Positions 1 through 9,026 of a stretch of 64,000 nt of DNA are shown here, piece by piece. Each line of letters starts with the position of its first letter. Within the stretch, counting starts at the first letter, position 1. The position numbers and the translations under genes are program-made. Source of the DNA: Nitrobacter sp051535235 (GTDB taxonomy: Bacteria; Pseudomonadota; Alphaproteobacteria; Rhizobiales; Xanthobacteraceae). The notes under the pieces are model-generated. The model was not told the DNA's origin. It ran no database searches and worked only from the letters and a program-made list of their open reading frames with translations. The stretch spans positions 1-64,000 of the forward strand of contig NZ_JBPPLZ010000001.1 in assembly GCF_051535235.1 (NCBI RefSeq), in the 5' to 3' direction.

Positions 1-103
1 CCGCAAATGCCGATCCACTCGCGGCTGCCGCCGCTACTCCAAACGCCAATCCCAGAAACCGGCGGCCAAACCGGCGGCCAATCAGGCCATTCGACATCTT
101 CAT
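1..103 (-). CDS. N-terminus of a secreted protein, cut by window edge
   Basis: Reading leftwards from an ATG at 103, the minus strand encodes about 34 residues with a basic twin-arginine-containing n-region, a hydrophobic stretch (LGLAFGVAAAA) and a small-residue end (SGSAFA) that looks like a signal peptidase cleavage site. An AGGAG sequence about 9 bases upstream supports this start over the in-frame ATG at 124. The mature protein lies outside the window, so no function can be given. The export signal may be Tat-type because of RRFLGLA; this is inference. Confidence 0.5.
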   Translation of the reverse strand, partial: MKMSNGLIGRRFGRRFLGLAFGVAAAAASGSAFA

Positions 104-935
104 GCCGCTCGCGCTCCTTGTCATAAACCCCGCACCAGCACCTGGCGGCCATCGATACGGGCCCAACAAGCGCGTTACGTACCGGCCGTTTTCTTAAAGG
201 AGTATATTTTAAGATGCAAGCGCCGTTCATGCTGCTATGCGGCAATGACGAAAGCAATGTCATGACGAAGATTGATTGCATCTCCGCGGAAGCATCAAGC
301 GTCTTGCCAAGATTTTTAAGTCAATACGTGAAAGCGTGCGTTGATAAGCAGTCTAGGATTAGTTTCGAGCGCAATCGGCGACCGAAATCTTCTTACTCTT
401 TCTTGACCATGTACCGAATTCCGCTCGCCGGCGATGGCCAATCATCAGCAACACAGTCGCGGCGATGAAGATCGCGCAGATCCGCGCGGCGGAAAAAAGC
501 AGTTTACGACGTCCCATTGTATAAAGAGCCGTTTGCTGAAGCGCAAACACGGCGCCTATCGTGGCGTGACTTGAAGACCTTAAGACAGGATTATCCGCAC
601 AAGCTCGCGCACTCACATTTTCATACTGCGCAGATCGCATGCCTCCACTGCACATTCGACATTGCAATGCGCGGTCGACGGCACAACGTGAATTCAGGCA
701 GCAGGGTTCCCTCCCTCATCTGCGCAAGCGGGCATGAAGAGGAATTGAGGCTCGCGACGAGACCCAAATTTTTCCTTGGCGAAGCGCTCGACGCTGAACG
801 GCGTCATTGACGCTCACGGGAGGCATTCGGCAGAATGACCGACACTCGAGCTACGGTCCGCGCTCCGAGCGGCAATGAGAAAGCATGCCGGCACACCATC
901 GCAGACTCAAATCATCCCGCACCCGGCAGTCCCAC
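104..935. other. Gene-poor stretch with two weak small-ORF candidates
   Basis: No protein of a recognised family is visible here. Two small reading frames deserve mention. Plus strand 214-468 (84 codons) has a good AAAGGAG upstream of its ATG but an unremarkable amino acid composition. Minus strand 359-517 (52 codons) encodes a plausible single membrane segment (ARICAIFIAATVLLMIG) flanked by basic residues but lacks a clear ribosome binding site. They overlap on opposite strands, so at most one is likely to be real. The rest looks non-coding or decayed. Confidence 0.4.
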
Positions 936-1391
936 ATGACGATTTGCATGCAATCAGTAGGTACGGTGCGCAGCCCGTACAGAAACAAGGCCACGGGAAT
1001 CTCCCGCCGCGACATCGTCGCCGAAATCGTTGTGCGCGAGGATCTCGAGCGCACCCTCACCGGCATCGAGGAATGGTCCCATTTATTCATCTTGTTCTGG
1101 ATGGATCAGTCCACCTGGACGCCCGATCAGCTCACCGTCCATCCGCGGCATCGCGAAGATCTGCCGGAAGTCGGTGTGTTCAGCGCCCGCGGTCGGGAGC
1201 GGCCCAATCCGATCGGACTTGCCGTCGTCGAACTGCTGAAACGCGACAAGAACGTTCTGACCGTGAAAGCGCTGGACGCCTATGACGGCACGCCCGTCCT
1301 CGATATCAAACCCTACGATGCCTATGACGCCGTCACCGGACTCCAGGCGCCCGAATGGTGGCTGATGGCGACCGGCCGTCTGAAACCGTAA
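936..1391 (+). CDS. trmO: tRNA (N6-threonylcarbamoyladenosine37-N6)-methyltransferase TrmO
   Basis: This is a TsaA/YaeB (UPF0066)-family protein of about 151 residues. TrmO proteins use S-adenosylmethionine to methylate t6A at position 37 of some tRNAs. Visible family features include the early IGxVRSPYR-like segment (VGTVRSPYRNK), the RGRERPNPIGL block, and the DIKPYDAYD segment near the C-terminus. The start at 936 was chosen because similarity begins just after it; the in-frame upstream ATG at 885 adds an arginine-rich, non-conserved leader. It converges on the NTPase gene that ends at 1467. Confidence 0.85.
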   Translation: MTICMQSVGTVRSPYRNKATGISRRDIVAEIVVREDLERTLTGIEEWSHLFILFWMDQSTWTPDQLTVHPRHREDLPEVGVFSARGRERPNPIGLAVVELLKRDKNVLTVKALDAYDGTPVLDIKPYDAYDAVTGLQAPEWWLMATGRLKP

Positions 1392-1466
1392 CAGCCGCTT
1401 CGGTTCGGCGCATACCGTCAGCCAACGCCGACGACACGTCGCTTCGCACGTTTGATGTTTGAACGA

Positions 1467-2735
1467 TCAACGCAAGGGCCGGCGCGTCGGCGCGGACTGC
1501 CGCCATTGCCGCGATAGGCTTATCAGCCGATCGCGCGAAATCGTCCCGCCGTGATAGACGGCGCGCGACACCGCTCCCGCACCCAGCACCGCATCTCCGA
1601 ATTCGTGCCGCCGCAGGAACGGATGATGCGGCAGATAGGTTCGGACCATTTCCCTGTATTTTTCCATTTCCGCAGGAGGCAGCCTGACACGGCCGGCGCC
1701 CTCGAGCGGCTTCGACTCGATATACTGCGCAAGCAGCGACAACTGCTCCTCGACATCATAAACCGCATTTGGCAGCGCGGACTCGCATTGGTCGCTCAGC
1801 CGATCCCGCAACTTGTCCTGTTCGCGGCCCAGTATCTCGTACAGAACCGCCTCGACCATTCCCCAGGCTTCGCGGCCGCCGTTTGCGCTGAGGTTTCTGG
1901 CGACGTTTGCGAAATTATCGATCACGGCCAGGATGGATCCCACCGCCGCAAGAACCGGAGCGTATCCGGCGAACACCTTGCCTCGTTCGTTCTGCCAAAG
2001 CTCTCCCGCCGGCAGACCCAGCGCTGCTTCGATCGCGTCAAAATAAACGGTGATGAAATCCTGCGCTTGTTCCGGGTGCTGCAGATAGTGCGAGCCGGGC
2101 CTCGCGGCTGATGCGGCATAGGCGTGGATCAGTTGGCGCGCTCCCTCCTTGTCGAAAAACTCGACGTTCGCCGTGACGTGCGTAATGCCGTGCACGGCGA
2201 GCTTGAGTTGCTGCCGCGCCAATTCGATCGACTCGAACCGCCCCAGCAAGACCAGCTTGGGTCGCGAGGTAACGCGTCGGTCGCTTTGCAGGAATTCGGC
2301 GATGGATGCGAGAAACTGCTCGATCCCCGTTTCGCCCGACAGCAGCCTTCCTTCATCGATAGCGTCCACAATGAGCGGAATCTTCCCCTCGTGAAATGCG
2401 TCGAGCGGATCGCTTTTGTCGGCGGCTTCCAGACCAGCCAGCATCGCCCGGAGAGAGCCGGCCGAAACGGCGACTTCGGCCAGATCGAGAATCGGCACCT
2501 TGAGCGTCGCGGACAACTGCCTTGCCAAGGTGCTCTTGCCGATCGCTGCCGACGCCTCGATGAAAACGATCTCCTTCTCCAAGGCCGATGCGTCGCTCTC
2601 CTCGATTTCCAGCCTTGGCGCCACGAATGGCGTTGGCGCCTCCCCGACGACGAGACATCCGGCCTGATCGGACTTCGGGAAATGGACGGGGCGATTCAAC
2701 ACGCGAACGAGTACGCTTAGCGCAGTTTCCGGCAT
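1467..2735 (-). CDS. STAND/NACHT-like P-loop NTPase, probably C-terminally truncated
   Basis: The 422-residue product has a degenerate Walker A at about residues 61-68 (ASAAIGKS, with Ala in place of the first Gly) and a hydrophobic Walker B followed by an acidic pair (LIVDAIDEG, 121-129). The DxxDE pattern is that of NACHT/STAND ATPases, which often act in signalling or phage defence. No effector or sensor repeat domain is visible. The protein ends in a basic, low-complexity tail (RQSAPTRRPLR) directly against the end of trmO, as if the C-terminal part had been deleted. Function unknown; the family assignment is from motifs only. Confidence 0.6.
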   Translation of the reverse strand: MPETALSVLVRVLNRPVHFPKSDQAGCLVVGEAPTPFVAPRLEIEESDASALEKEIVFIEASAAIGKSTLARQLSATLKVPILDLAEVAVSAGSLRAMLAGLEAADKSDPLDAFHEGKIPLIVDAIDEGRLLSGETGIEQFLASIAEFLQSDRRVTSRPKLVLLGRFESIELARQQLKLAVHGITHVTANVEFFDKEGARQLIHAYAASAARPGSHYLQHPEQAQDFITVYFDAIEAALGLPAGELWQNERGKVFAGYAPVLAAVGSILAVIDNFANVARNLSANGGREAWGMVEAVLYEILGREQDKLRDRLSDQCESALPNAVYDVEEQLSLLAQYIESKPLEGAGRVRLPPAEMEKYREMVRTYLPHHPFLRRHEFGDAVLGAGAVSRAVYHGGTISRDRLISLSRQWRQSAPTRRPLR

Positions 2736-3111
2736 CAGATGACCTCTTCGAACGCCGCACGTTTACAATCGCGAAACCTCCGGTTCAATGGATAACGGCG
2801 TGCGGGCGACACGCGTCAACGGTGGTGAACGGGACGCACGAGCAGATTCGACGCGTGTTTCCAAAGGGGCTGCCTATCCGCTTGCGGCCAATGCGACTCG
2901 CTGCGTTGCCTCGGAGGGAAGATCGGCAGCCAGCGGGTTTGCGCACGGAACGGATGTCCGATGTTGCACCGCAATGGACTTGAGCAACGCCTGCCCATGA
3001 GAATTTCGTCGTTCTTGAGACCAAAGCCGCGGGGGCAAGGCGGCGCGGAACGAGCAACGATCATCAAATCGCATATGTACGCGGGTAAAAATCCATGCCA
3101 TAGGAAAAGCC
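2736..3111. other. Intergenic, nothing recognised
   Basis: About 375 bases upstream of both the NTPase gene and the small plus-strand gene at 3112. Short open frames occur on both strands but none resembles a protein family or has a convincing ribosome binding site. It probably contains the NTPase promoter. Confidence 0.4.
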
Positions 3112-3336
3112 ATGCTAAAAGGTTGGAAAATCAGTTCCGTAAGACCCGGCAGAGGGGCCAGTGGCGCCTTGCGCCACGAATTCATCCTTGTCGCCATCGC
3201 CGACCAGGCCGAGGCTCTACGAGCCGTCAAGGAGTGCCTTCCTGACGCAGAAATCACGGTCGATTCCGAAGCTACTCCGGAGCTTTTGGCCGAATATCAG
3301 GTCATCGACGGCGAAATGGTCGTTCTCGCCGATTGA
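3112..3336 (+). CDS. Small conserved-looking hypothetical protein
   Basis: A 74-residue soluble protein. The central part (HEFILVAIADQAEALRAVKE) reads like a beta-alpha unit and is followed by an acidic C-terminal half ending in DGEMVVLAD. I do not recognise the family. The ATG is preceded by an AT-rich leader (cataggaaaagcc) with a weak purine-rich signal. No partner gene is evident. It is more protein-like in composition than other short frames nearby, but it could be chance. Confidence 0.45.
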   Translation: MLKGWKISSVRPGRGASGALRHEFILVAIADQAEALRAVKECLPDAEITVDSEATPELLAEYQVIDGEMVVLAD

Positions 3337-3688
3337 CCCGCATTCGCGCGGAAGGGCGCGCTTCCGTCAAACTGGTCCGTTGCGCCTATGGCGATGCGCG
3401 CGCCCCGACACGATCTTCACCATGGTTGCGGACGATGCCCGACCCGCAGGGTCCTCGCGAAGCAGCCGTTGCGACGTCATATTTTCAGTCGACAGGGTCG
3501 GAATTTCTTCATAGCAACGGCTGCAGTTATCGTCGGTTGCGGCGGGCGAGGCATCGGGAACCGGCCGGATTGGCAGCAACAAAATCCGGCGCTAATCAGG
3601 TCACCGTGCATACCCTGATCGCCCATGAACAAGCGGTAGCCCGAATGCTGGAGACGCAGAGACTGCGGCCTTAAGGAGAGAATAACCA
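3337..3688. other. Intergenic, no supported gene
   Basis: A plus-strand open frame (3333-3674) overlaps the preceding stop codon, but its arginine- and serine-rich translation looks like non-coding high-GC sequence. I see no repeat or RNA gene here. The last bases carry the AAGGAG of the next gene. Confidence 0.4.
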
Positions 3689-3958
3689 ATGCGATACCGT
3701 ACCAACCAGGGGCTGTTGATCGAGGCCGCCTCATCGGCCGAAGCAATCACCCGTCTGCGCGAGTCGAGCTGGAATGAACAGAACCTCAGCGATCATGCCT
3801 ATATGGAAGCGGTTGCCGATCGCATGTTCCAGGAAGGCATTCACGTCTCGACCATGAGCCCGGACATTTTCATCGCCGGATTATTGGGCGCCGGCCTGCT
3901 GACGCGGGAGGCGGACGACGCCCAGCCGGATGCGGCGAAACAGGAAACCGGACGATAG
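3689..3958 (+). CDS. Conserved hypothetical protein, 89 aa
   Basis: Preceded by a strong AAGGAG about 10 bases before the ATG. The protein starts MRYRTNQGLLIEAASSAEAI and has an alternation of charged and aliphatic residues typical of a small soluble alpha/beta protein. It contains a segment DIFIAGLLGAGLLT and ends in a disordered acidic tail. No catalytic motif can be seen. It lies 126 bases upstream of the COG0523 GTPase on the same strand and could be cotranscribed with it, though there is no overlap to prove this. Confidence 0.6.
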   Translation: MRYRTNQGLLIEAASSAEAITRLRESSWNEQNLSDHAYMEAVADRMFQEGIHVSTMSPDIFIAGLLGAGLLTREADDAQPDAAKQETGR

Positions 3959-4084
3959 CGATAACAAGGTCAGGCGGCTGCGAAGCAAGCGACAGCCGGC
4001 AAGTCCGACGCCGGGGACTAGTCCTCGCGGCAATTGATGCAAAACAGCTGGATGCCTATATAGCTGGACCAGCGGAGGAACCAA

Positions 4085-5164
4085 ATGACTGATAAAATCC
4101 CGGTCACCGTACTGACCGGCTATCTCGGCGCCGGCAAGACCACACTGCTTAATCGCATCCTCTCGGAGGAGCACGGCAGGAAATACGCCGTCATCGTCAA
4201 CGAATTCGGCGAGATCGGCATCGATAACGATCTTGTCGTCGGCGCCGACGAGGAAGTGTTCGAGATGAACAACGGTTGCATCTGCTGCACCGTGCGCGGC
4301 GACCTGATGCGCATCCTCGCCGATCTGATGAAAAAGAACGGCAAGTTCGACGCCATCATCGTGGAGACGACGGGGCTCGCTGATCCGGCGCCGGTGGCAC
4401 AGACCTTTTTCGTCGATGAGAACGTTGGAAGTAAAACCAAGCTCGACGCGGTCGTCACCGTCACCGACGCCAAGTGGCTCAACGACAGGCTCAAGGATGC
4501 TCCCGAAGCCAAGAACCAGATCGCCTTCGCCGATGTGATTTTGATCAACAAGACCGATCTGGTATCTGCAGCCGAACTCAGCGAGATCGAAGCGCGCATC
4601 CGCGGTATCAATCCTTACGCGAAACTGCACCGGACCCAACGGGCGCAGATCCCGCTCAACGAGATTCTGGAGCGCAACGCCTTCGACCTCGAGCGCATTC
4701 TCGATTTCGAACCGGCTTTCCTCCAAGCCGAAGATCACAGCCACGACCATGGCCATGATCATCACCACGATCACGGCGATGGCCACCATCATGACCATGA
4801 TCACGATCATGACCATCACGATCACAAGCACGAAGAACACAACGGCGGCCTCAAGCACTACCACGACGAGGAGATGCAATCGCTTTCGTTCCGGACCGAC
4901 AAGCCGCTGGACGCGGATAAATTTTTTGCCTGGATCGAGGATCTGGTGCAGGTCGAAGGTCCGAACATTTTGCGAAGCAAGGGCATCCTTGCTTTCAAGG
5001 ACGAGGAGCGGCGCTTCGTATTTCAGGGCGTGCATATGATTCTGGACGGCGACCATCAGCGCCCTTGGAAAGAGGACGAAAAGCGCGAAAGCCGCATGGT
5101 GTTCATAGGCCGCAACCTGCCGGAAGAGAAGATCGCCGAAGGGTTCCAGAGCTGCATCGCCTGA
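4085..5164 (+). CDS. COG0523/CobW-family GTPase with His-rich metal-binding region
   Basis: This 359-residue protein has a P-loop GYLGAGKT (12-19), the CxCC metal motif in NNGCICC (65-68), and the GTPase base-recognition motif NKTD. Between the GTPase and CobW C-terminal domains lies a long run of alternating His, Asp and Gly at about residues 219-260. Family members are GTP-dependent metal chaperones, often for zinc; the His-rich linker suggests Zn, Ni or Co buffering. A GGAGG-like site (gcggaggaacc) precedes the ATG. The exact client is unknown: no cobalamin, nitrile hydratase or urease gene is nearby. Confidence 0.9.
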   Translation: MTDKIPVTVLTGYLGAGKTTLLNRILSEEHGRKYAVIVNEFGEIGIDNDLVVGADEEVFEMNNGCICCTVRGDLMRILADLMKKNGKFDAIIVETTGLADPAPVAQTFFVDENVGSKTKLDAVVTVTDAKWLNDRLKDAPEAKNQIAFADVILINKTDLVSAAELSEIEARIRGINPYAKLHRTQRAQIPLNEILERNAFDLERILDFEPAFLQAEDHSHDHGHDHHHDHGDGHHHDHDHDHDHHDHKHEEHNGGLKHYHDEEMQSLSFRTDKPLDADKFFAWIEDLVQVEGPNILRSKGILAFKDEERRFVFQGVHMILDGDHQRPWKEDEKRESRMVFIGRNLPEEKIAEGFQSCIA

Positions 5165-5198
5165 TACCCATAGCGTGCTGATATTGTGAACAGACGAG

Positions 5199-5313
5199 AG
5201 CTTCACGGTTTTACGGAAACCGTGAAGCTTTCGGTTTTGATTTGACGCATTCTTCGCGCGCGGCGGTTATCCATTCATCCTCAAGCCGAGCATTTGCCTG
5301 GCTCGAAAACGCT
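5199..5313 (-). repeat. Dispersed intergenic element, reverse copy, variant terminal hairpin
   Basis: Begins with a perfect 13-bp stem (5199-5211 with 5217-5229, loop TACGG), followed by the common core of the family: TTGACGCATTC, then a GGTTATCC segment and finally GCTCGAAAACGCT. It lies just downstream of the COG0523 GTPase, so it may also act as its terminator. In this copy the terminal stem differs from the CGCTTCTGAT type found in most other copies. Confidence 0.7.
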
Positions 5314-5883
5314 GTAATGGATTTCACTCGACGACAGGTCCGGGCATCGGCGATACAGCCAATCCGATCTCGCATTCCGGGAAGATGCTCCAGGCAGCGC
5401 CACAACCACATACGCCGCGAGCCATCTGAACGGCAATAAGGCGGCTAAAGGCTCAGCTCAAAGAGCTGGCGGCGGAGCCTCGACAAGCTTTTCCGACCCA
5501 CGACGAGACTGCTGACCACCGACGCAATCAGATTGCTCGAACAAGCGCAGCTCCATTCAAGGAAGATGATGCGCTCGCCTTCGCGTTGCTCGGCGAAGAC
5601 TCTGTTTGACCGTCAGCCACTATCGGATTTCAGCATCTCGAACAGCGCTTGATCGCGCACCGCGACCGTAAGCATTCTCAAGAAAGTTCGGCATTCGCGT
5701 TCAGCCGCAGATGTGGCTGGCGTGCTTATGGGTAGCTATCCCGGGCCTTTCCGGGATTGGCGGGTGTGCACCTACCTGTAACGGTCTTCAGGCACGGACA
5801 CCGCACGAGTAACGACGACAGTGGGCCATCGCCGGAAGGACGATGGCGGATGCCATCGACCTGCCTGCGCGACGTTCCAAGTT
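5314..5883. other. Intergenic, nothing recognised
   Basis: About 570 bases between the repeat and the convergent small membrane protein gene. All open frames are short and unlike known proteins, and no RNA gene or clear repeat is visible. It may be decayed coding sequence. Confidence 0.4.
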
Positions 5884-6081
5884 CTACGGCTCCTCAGAGG
5901 GCCGCGAGAAGATGATGAGCAAAAAGCCGACCACGGCCATCCCCGCGCCGTAATAGACCCATTCGGTATGCCTGACGAGGATGCTATCGGCGGGAAGGTT
6001 GTAAAACCGGAAGCCCTGTCCCATGAAGCCCAGTCCGGCGACCAGGGTAATAACCCCGACGATTCTCAATAGAGCATGCAT
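5884..6081 (-). CDS. Small membrane protein, two transmembrane segments
   Basis: A 65-residue protein with two hydrophobic stretches, LLRIVGVITLVAGLGFMGQG at residues 4-23 and YYGAGMAVVGFLLIIFS at 43-59, joined by a short polar loop. It ends in an acidic tail (RPSEEP). No family is recognised. The hydrophobic pattern and clean boundaries favour a real gene. The ribosome binding site is weak. No functional partner is adjacent. Confidence 0.6.
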   Translation of the reverse strand: MHALLRIVGVITLVAGLGFMGQGFRFYNLPADSILVRHTEWVYYGAGMAVVGFLLIIFSRPSEEP

Positions 6082-6694
6082 TCTAAGGCGTTTTCCCGGA
6101 TGTTGATGTTATTGAATGAGGCCAAGCAGTGAGTTCGCTATACTATGCGTCCTCGGGTTTCGCTTCAACTCCATTTGCGCGTCTCGCGATATTCATCATC
6201 GACTATACGGCAAGTCTGCACTGAGAACGAAAGCAACTTCGTCCGTTTTTCAATCGGCGCGACCTGCTCGCATCAATGGCGCGACTGACCCGCAGATCTT
6301 TCCGCGCTGCAGCTTGCTTTTCGCGGCGCGGCAGACAATCGATAATTGGTCGATAATTGGTGAGTCGGGCGATTGGCGGACGATGCCAGCCAGGACGCGC
6401 CGAGGACACTTTCCACTTCTGATCGAAACAAAGCGGAAAACGATGGATTTTGGTTTGGGCGCGTCCCCGTGAGCCGGCATCCCGCCTCGAGTCAAACCTC
6501 GAGGACATGCTGTGTTCGACAGCGCAATAGCCGAAAATTGGATTGACCCGGAGATCAAGGCGCCCGCGCGCGCATCCCCTCAACTCCCGGACCTTGATGA
6601 GACGCTGGCATGGGCAGCAAGACCTCGCTTCTGTTCGGCTGGACGATCCCGGTCTGAGACGCTGGAGGCGTGCACCCCGGCACGGCAGGCGGTC

Positions 6695-6721
6695 GGGCGA
6701 ACGCCCCTTTGGCGTTCGCCC
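6695..6721. other. Perfect 11-bp stem-loop
   Basis: GGGCGAACGCC at 6695-6705 pairs with GGCGTTCGCCC at 6711-6721 around a CCTTT loop. No clear U-tract of a terminator immediately follows (a T-rich stretch comes about 20 bases later), and no gene ends close by. It could be a terminator of a lost gene or a small RNA element. Confidence 0.5.
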
Positions 6722-6805
6722 ACGTACGACTTTCACTGATTTGTTTTGTGAGTTGCCGCTCGGGTCGTACCGGGCCGATTCCGGGGGACTCAGGTTTGCA
6801 CCCAT

Positions 6806-6926
6806 AGCGTTTTCGAGCGAAGCAGGTTCTCGGGCTTGACCCGAGCATGGATTACCGGCTCGCGCCAAGAAACGCACCAAAACAACGACCTAGAACTTCG
6901 CTTCTGATCCGAACCGAAAATGTTCT
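6806..6926 (+). repeat. Dispersed intergenic element, forward copy
   Basis: Starts AGCGTTTTCGAGCGAAGCA, contains the CTCGGG/CCCGAG stem and GGATTACCGGCTCGCG, then CTTCGCTTCTGATCC. The terminal CGCTTCTGAT stem has lost its right arm, so this copy appears degenerate. Confidence 0.7.
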
Positions 6927-7215
6927 GGGTTCATCGTCATGTTCGCAGAAGGAGCTTCGTCTGCCGCAGAAGGAACCCTCGCCCGCGAGCGGCAAAGGTC
7001 CTGATTTGATTTACGCGAGTGTTCACGTGTTCACGCAAAACACGACTACGCCCTTGAGTCCGAAGGCGCACCGCATCCAAACGTGACAGATTTATAATTC
7101 CTGGATTTTATAATTACTGGAGCCAAAAACGCGTCGACCGCGGAACGCGCTGCCCTCGTTTCCGAGATTGGCGCGTTTGGCCGCGGTCGTCGACGAATAA
7201 GCAGCTTAGCTTAAG

Positions 7216-7971
7216 CTAGGCAGCAGAGGCAGACTTGGCCTTGACTTTGCCTTCCGGCTTCTGCGCGGGAGGCGTCTTTACAGTCGGCACACCGTCCTGG
7301 AAGCTTACCTCGGTGCCCATACCGGCAGCCAATTCAGCTTCAAGAATAGAGGGCTGCTTGGGAGCAGTGAACCGCTGGAACGATTCCGCAAGGGCCATTG
7401 ACAGGTCAATAGCCGTGCCGCGGAACGAATCCCACAACATCACCGCGCCTTGGTTCGGCACGAACATTCCCTGCTTGCTCGAACTGCGGTTCAGAGCGAG
7501 ACGCGAATCGCGAGCGCGCCGATGTCCGGCATGCGCGTGATCGTGCTCGTCATCCTGCGGAGCATTGGCGGGCAACTGCAACACGGTGGCGGTCTGACCA
7601 CTTACGAGCTGCGTAATCTTCAGAACCTGCCCGTTCGGAAACTCCAGCGCATCGTGCTGAACGTGCGGATTGTCCACATCCACCTTCCGGAAGCTCGCGA
7701 CCTTGTGATCGACACGAGCCTTGCCCGAGAACTTTATGCCAAGGAAGCTCCGGGGGCATTCGTACTGAACGTTCTCGTCAAAGGCGAGTTCCGTTCCGGG
7801 AAGCAGGCAGACCGCCAACTCGGGCGGGCTGTCATGAATCACAAGCTTGGGGCCGAGCTCGCCAACGGCCGCAAAGCCGCGCACGTTTGATTTTGCAAGC
7901 TCCATCGTAACCAGCTTATCGGCGACCTTGGCAGGCCGCGACGCTACGTGATGCAGACTGTAGTCGCACAT
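7216..7971 (-). CDS. Conserved hypothetical protein, 251 aa
   Basis: A soluble protein starting MCDYSLHHVASRPAKVADKL, with no signal peptide or membrane segment. The middle holds a His/Asp cluster (DDEHDHAHAGHRR) that could bind metal. The C-terminus is rich in Lys, Pro and Ala and looks disordered. A GGAG site precedes the ATG. I do not recognise a domain. The nearest neighbour is the divergent SufT-type gene about 650 bases away, too far to infer a shared role. Confidence 0.65.
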   Translation of the reverse strand: MCDYSLHHVASRPAKVADKLVTMELAKSNVRGFAAVGELGPKLVIHDSPPELAVCLLPGTELAFDENVQYECPRSFLGIKFSGKARVDHKVASFRKVDVDNPHVQHDALEFPNGQVLKITQLVSGQTATVLQLPANAPQDDEHDHAHAGHRRARDSRLALNRSSSKQGMFVPNQGAVMLWDSFRGTAIDLSMALAESFQRFTAPKQPSILEAELAAGMGTEVSFQDGVPTVKTPPAQKPEGKVKAKSASAA

Positions 7972-8618
7972 GAAGGGCTCCTCTGGTTGGGACTACGCAC
8001 TCCCCACATCAATAACAATACCCGCGATGCGAACTCGTTCCGCCGATTTCTCACTCATGAAAGGCGGTTGCGTATCTTAGTCCAACGATCCAACCATGCT
8101 AAATTGGTGTAGTCAGAATCTACCACGGTAACAACGATCGCGTCAACTCCATTCCGAGCAGGCAGTTGGGGACGGGAGCGGCAATTCGCCCTGAAAACGG
8201 GCCAAAATTCGCCACATGAGAGCGGAACGCGCTTCGGAAAACCATGTCCCGCTAGAATTACTCAAACCGGTAAGTCCTGGCTGATCGAAACTTTCCGATC
8301 GTCTCCGGGAACTTACCGCATCAACCCACATAGATAATCGCGGGTCAGATCCAGAAGCACGCGGTGCACCTCGGTCGCGTGCGCGTCTCAGGGCCAATCT
8401 GTCTCAGGGCCAATCCAGGCGTCCTTCGGTTGACCCTGTTGACGCTTGGAGAAGGCCTGCAATTGCGCTATGTAAAGCAAGACGCTGCCTAAAACCGAAG
8501 GCTGCATTGGCGAACGCTTGACGACGTTCGAGCGGAAGACAAATCAGAATCCGCACTCATACAGACCACACGGGCCAACCTGAGTGCGGCCCGTTCGCCA
8601 AAGCGCAGGAGTATTGGT
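7972..8618. other. Divergent intergenic region with a 16-bp tandem duplication
   Basis: About 650 bases between two divergent genes. The only structure noted is a tandem copy of GTCTCAGGGCCAATC at 8385-8399 and 8401-8415 (16-base period). Promoters for both flanking genes should lie here, but I cannot pick them with confidence. Confidence 0.4.
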
Positions 8619-9026
8619 ATGACCGACGAGGCGAACCTAGCTGGAGCCGTAAGCATTCCCTCGGATAGCGCGGACGCCGCCGACGCGACAGATTCGTCGT
8701 CGAGCGTCCCGGCGGACGAAATGGCGCGCATGGGAGAGGATATCGTTGGCGCGCTCAAGACCGTCTACGATCCGGAAATTCCGGCCGACCTCTACGAACT
8801 CGGTCTGATTTACAAAATCGTGATCGACGACGACCGTACGGTCAATATCGAGATGACGCTGACGTCACCAAATTGCCCGTCGGCGGCGGAACTGCCTGGC
8901 CAGATAGAGAACGCGGTCAAAAGCGTATCTGGCGTGCAGGGCGCCAAGGTCGCGATCGTATGGGAGCCAGCGTGGGACCCCAGCCGCATGTCCGACGAGG
9001 CGCGCACCGTGCTCAACATGTGGTGA
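8619..9026 (+). CDS. sufT: SufT/MIP18-type (DUF59) Fe-S assembly protein
   Basis: 135 residues: a Ser/Ala/Asp-rich N-terminal extension of about 35 residues, then a DUF59 domain with the signature YDPEIPADLYELGLIY (50-65) and TLTSPNCPSA, which contains the single conserved Cys at 86. DUF59 proteins of the SUF system and their eukaryotic relative MIP18 help mature iron-sulfur proteins. A GCAGGAG site precedes the ATG. No sufBCDS gene is adjacent, so this is an isolated family member. The symbol follows common usage; the gene could equally be a PaaD-like paralogue. Confidence 0.75.
   Translation: MTDEANLAGAVSIPSDSADAADATDSSSSVPADEMARMGEDIVGALKTVYDPEIPADLYELGLIYKIVIDDDRTVNIEMTLTSPNCPSAAELPGQIENAVKSVSGVQGAKVAIVWEPAWDPSRMSDEARTVLNMW

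Larger units (their letters stand above)
6082..7215. other. Long gene-free stretch with a tandem repeat and hairpin
   Basis: More than 1.1 kb without a convincing gene. It holds an 11-base tandem duplication (CGATAATTGGT at 6340-6350 and 6351-6361), an 11-bp stem-loop at 6695-6721 and a copy of the dispersed element at 6806-6926, both listed separately. It also holds a short 8-base tandem (GTGTTCAC twice, near 7020). The many overlapping arginine-rich open frames are what random high-GC DNA gives. Confidence 0.5.

Noticed and set aside
3881..5206. 441-codon minus-strand frame opposite the metal GTPase
   Set aside because: Antisense shadow: its long Val/Met/Ile run is simply the complement of the His/Asp codons of the real gene.
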